A DNA stretch of 64,000 nucleotides from Murimonas intestini. GTDB lineage: Bacteria; Bacillota; Clostridia; Lachnospirales; Lachnospiraceae. The DNA lies in contig QGGY01000013.1 of NCBI GenBank assembly GCA_003148945.1, forward strand, positions 62,001 to 126,000. Direction: 5' to 3'. The position numbers and the translations under genes are program-made. How positions within the stretch are numbered: position 1 is the first letter of the stretch; each line of letters begins with the position of its first letter. Positions 61,974 to 64,000 of this stretch are shown here, one piece after another. Under the pieces are notes generated by a model. It made no database searches, was not told the origin of the DNA, and worked only from the letters and a program-made list of their open reading frames with translations.

Positions 61974-62969
61974 ATGTTTCCTGACAAAATCTATTATGAA
62001 CCCGGCATTCTGGACTACACGCTGGGACAGCAGCTGAAAGAAAAATATAAAGAAAAGCCCTGGATTCCCATCCAGAGCCATAACAATATCGAGGAACTAC
62101 GTTCTAACCCCAATTCCTCATTTCCAGCTATGAAGCAGCACCTCATCATCGGCACAAGGAAGACCCACCGCTATGTACCGAACCAGAAGGTCTCTGACTT
62201 TCTGGTCCCTTACACTTCTTCAGGCTGCACAGCCATGTGCCTGTACTGCTACCTGGTTTGCAATTACAATAAATGCTCTTATCTGAGGCTCTTTGTGAAC
62301 CGTGAAGAGATGCTGGATAAAATTATCAGAACCGCCGGTCGCTCCCACAAGGATCTGACCTTTGAGATCGGCAGCAACAGTGACCTGGTACTTGAAAATA
62401 CCATTACCGGAAATCTGGAGTGGACCATAACAAACTTTGCCCGTACCCAGAAGGGCCTTCTGACCTTCCCCACAAAATTTGATATGGTCGGGCCTCTGCT
62501 GCCGCTGGAGCACAAAGGCCGCGTTATCTTCAGGATGAGCGTCAATCCCCAGCCCATTATATCAAGCGCTGAGTTTGGCACTGCCAGCTTAAAAAGACGG
62601 ATCCACGCCCTTAACCTGATGGCTGACGCAGGCTACCGCACTGGTATTCTGATCGCTCCTATCATCCTGACAGACAATTACCAGGAACTTTACAGCACAC
62701 TTCTGGATCAGCTCTCTGACGAACTGTCAGCAAAATCAAGGGAAAATTCCTTTCTGGAGCTCATCCTCATGACTTACAGCTTCGTTCACCGCAAAATAAA
62801 TGAAGAAGCGTTTCCCGCCGCAGCCGACCTGTACGATGCCTCAAAAATGACAGGCCGGGGCATGGGGAAATACTGTTACCGGCCTGAAGTCCGCAGGGAG
62901 GCTGAAGAATGGTTCACAAACGCCATCCATGAAAAGCTGAAGGGAATGAAAATCCTCTATATTTCATAA
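61974..62969 (+). CDS. splB: Spore photoproduct lyase family radical SAM protein
   Basis: 331 residues. SPL enzymes repair the UV-induced thymine dimer of spore DNA. The iron-sulfur motif is TSSGCTAMCLYCYL (Cys85, Cys89, Cys92), with Cys96 and Cys101 close by. The rest fits the family in order and length (FLVPYTSSGC, LTFEIGSNSDLV, FRMSVNP, ILTDNYQELY). The hydrogen-donor cysteine expected some 50 residues after the cluster (Cys141 in Bacillus) is not there: there is no Cys from 102 to 300. GGGAGG precedes the ATG. It overlaps the convergent helicase gene by six bases. Confidence 0.87.
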   Translation: MFPDKIYYEPGILDYTLGQQLKEKYKEKPWIPIQSHNNIEELRSNPNSSFPAMKQHLIIGTRKTHRYVPNQKVSDFLVPYTSSGCTAMCLYCYLVCNYNKCSYLRLFVNREEMLDKIIRTAGRSHKDLTFEIGSNSDLVLENTITGNLEWTITNFARTQKGLLTFPTKFDMVGPLLPLEHKGRVIFRMSVNPQPIISSAEFGTASLKRRIHALNLMADAGYRTGILIAPIILTDNYQELYSTLLDQLSDELSAKSRENSFLELILMTYSFVHRKINEEAFPAAADLYDASKMTGRGMGKYCYRPEVRREAEEWFTNAIHEKLKGMKILYIS

Positions 62970-64000
62970 TCCAGGTTCGAACAGATCAAACAGGCTCAGC
63001 TGTCCCATATCAGATTTTACCTTCTGCTGTTCTGCATCTTCTCTGACTGCATACTCCTCTGGAATATCAGCAAGAAATACAGAAGTCCCTTCCTGCGTGA
63101 GCAGGATCAGCTCTTCCTTCGCCCTTGTCATGCCCACGTAAAACAACCTGCGCTCTTCCTCCATGTCCGCAGGATGTTTTTCGTTTTCCAGCGGAATCGT
63201 GCCCTTCTTGACGCCGCACAGCAGAACGGCGGGAAATTCCAGCCCCTTGGAGCCGTGGAGAGTCATGAGTGTCACAGCATCAGAGTCGTAATGCCTTCCC
63301 TGGCAGCGCTTCAGATCTCCCTCCTGGGCAAAGGACAGATCCTCCAGAAATTCTCCCATATTCTTATAGAACACAGACATGCCGGCCAGCTTGCCAAGGG
63401 CCTTATCCTCTGAAAGATCCATATCTTCCATCCAGGCTTCCAGGATCTTCTGAGGCTTACCTTTCTTCAGCTGCAGACTGTATTTTTCTTCCATAGTGCT
63501 GTATATACTGTCAGATATCTCATTTTCCCCCAGTCCCCACATCAGTTTGAGGGCTGTTTTCTTTGCCAGTATGTCTCCCTTATCTGCGATCGACCTGAAG
63601 AAGCTCACAGTCCCCCTGACTGTCTTCTCACTCAGGAAATCATCCCTTCCCGCGACTACATAGGGTATCCCCTCTCTCTGAAGACATTTTTCCAGCAGTT
63701 CTGCCTGATGATGTGTCCTGTAGAGCAGCGCAATGTCTGAAAAGCTTCTTACCTTTCCATCCCGCCTGTTCTCCTTTTCCATATGGCTCTGGGTATCCAG
63801 CATATCAATACCGCCTATCAGCCTGTTGATTTCCTTTGCAGCAAAAATAGCTTCTGAGAGGTCACTTTTGGCTTTAATGATCCTGACAGGATCTCCCCCG
63901 GTACAGAATGGCTCCAATACTCTCTCTTTGCCTGGATTTACAGAAATGACAGCCAAGGCGCTGTGTATGATCGGCGGAGCAGAACGGTAATTTTTCCTGA
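62964..64000 (-). CDS. UvrD/PcrA-type DNA helicase, N-terminus beyond window
   Basis: C-terminal 340 or so residues of a superfamily 1 helicase; the frame stays open to the window edge. The visible part starts with NYRSAPPIIHSA (motif IV), has IALLYRTHHQAELLEKCLQREGIPYVVAG (2B region entry), motif V TLMTLHGSKGLEFPAVLLCGV and motif VI RRLFYVGMTRAKEELIL. The end DMGQLSLFDLFEPGL resembles the beta-clamp- or polymerase-interacting tails of PcrA-like proteins. ATPase motifs I-III must lie outside. An apparent TTG start at 63956 is internal, since coding motifs continue upstream. Confidence 0.9.
   Translation of the reverse strand, partial: RKNYRSAPPIIHSALAVISVNPGKERVLEPFCTGGDPVRIIKAKSDLSEAIFAAKEINRLIGGIDMLDTQSHMEKENRRDGKVRSFSDIALLYRTHHQAELLEKCLQREGIPYVVAGRDDFLSEKTVRGTVSFFRSIADKGDILAKKTALKLMWGLGENEISDSIYSTMEEKYSLQLKKGKPQKILEAWMEDMDLSEDKALGKLAGMSVFYKNMGEFLEDLSFAQEGDLKRCQGRHYDSDAVTLMTLHGSKGLEFPAVLLCGVKKGTIPLENEKHPADMEEERRLFYVGMTRAKEELILLTQEGTSVFLADIPEEYAVREDAEQQKVKSDMGQLSLFDLFEPGL

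Overview
The window looks like chromosome of a spore-forming gut Firmicute of the family Lachnospiraceae, possibly Blautia-like; the genus is a guess. This rests on spoVG, ytvI-like and spore photoproduct lyase genes, a paired glgC/glgD, a DnaD/DnaI-type helicase-loading pair, diaminopimelate dehydrogenase, YesM/YesN two-component systems and AGGAGG-type ribosome binding sites. I saw no rRNA, tRNA, CRISPR array, prophage or insertion sequence.

Layout. 1-9963: carbohydrate uptake and catabolism, all on the minus strand: a polysaccharide-type ABC importer (binding protein cut by the window edge), a Gfo/Idh/MocA oxidoreductase, a GH35 glycosidase, a RelBE-type toxin-antitoxin pair, a divergent NagB and an AraC regulator. 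9964-10605: a gene-free stretch with repeats, hairpins and a strong bidirectional terminator. 10606-17581: housekeeping (mfd, pth, spoVG, glgD, glgC). 17997-23144, plus strand: murC, a DnaA-box cluster, a DnaD-domain protein, a DnaC/DnaI-like helicase loader and a long PRPP synthetase. 23289-35071, minus strand: a YhaN/YhaO-like DNA metabolism pair, metY and cysK, DegV, a REC-HD-GYP-PAS-GGDEF protein with an Hpt protein, diaminopimelate dehydrogenase, a DUF368/PopT lipid-carrier transporter and a YtvI-like permease with a possible RNA leader.

35415-58366 is the most striking part: two glycan-use modules side by side. Each has a YesM-type kinase and a YesN-type response regulator on the plus strand, divergent from an operon of binding protein, two permeases and glycosidases on the minus strand. 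Module 1 runs without a visible break through a GH29 fucosidase, an M20 peptidase, a fold-type III PLP enzyme (D-threonine aldolase/D-serine dehydratase type), an N-acyl-D-amino-acid deacylase and RidA. This suggests import and dismantling of a fucosylated conjugate that carries an amide-linked, perhaps D-, amino acid. Module 2 carries a GH32-like protein with altered motifs and a GH95 fucosidase.

58376-64000: small accessory genes: an HD phosphohydrolase, PadR divergent from a creatininase-like amidase, TetR with a flavodoxin, a spore photoproduct lyase homologue lacking the expected catalytic cysteine, and the C-terminal part of a UvrD-type helicase. Several regulators have clear inverted repeats next to them (metY, padR, tetR), and module 1 has direct repeats exactly 20 bp apart abutting its -35.
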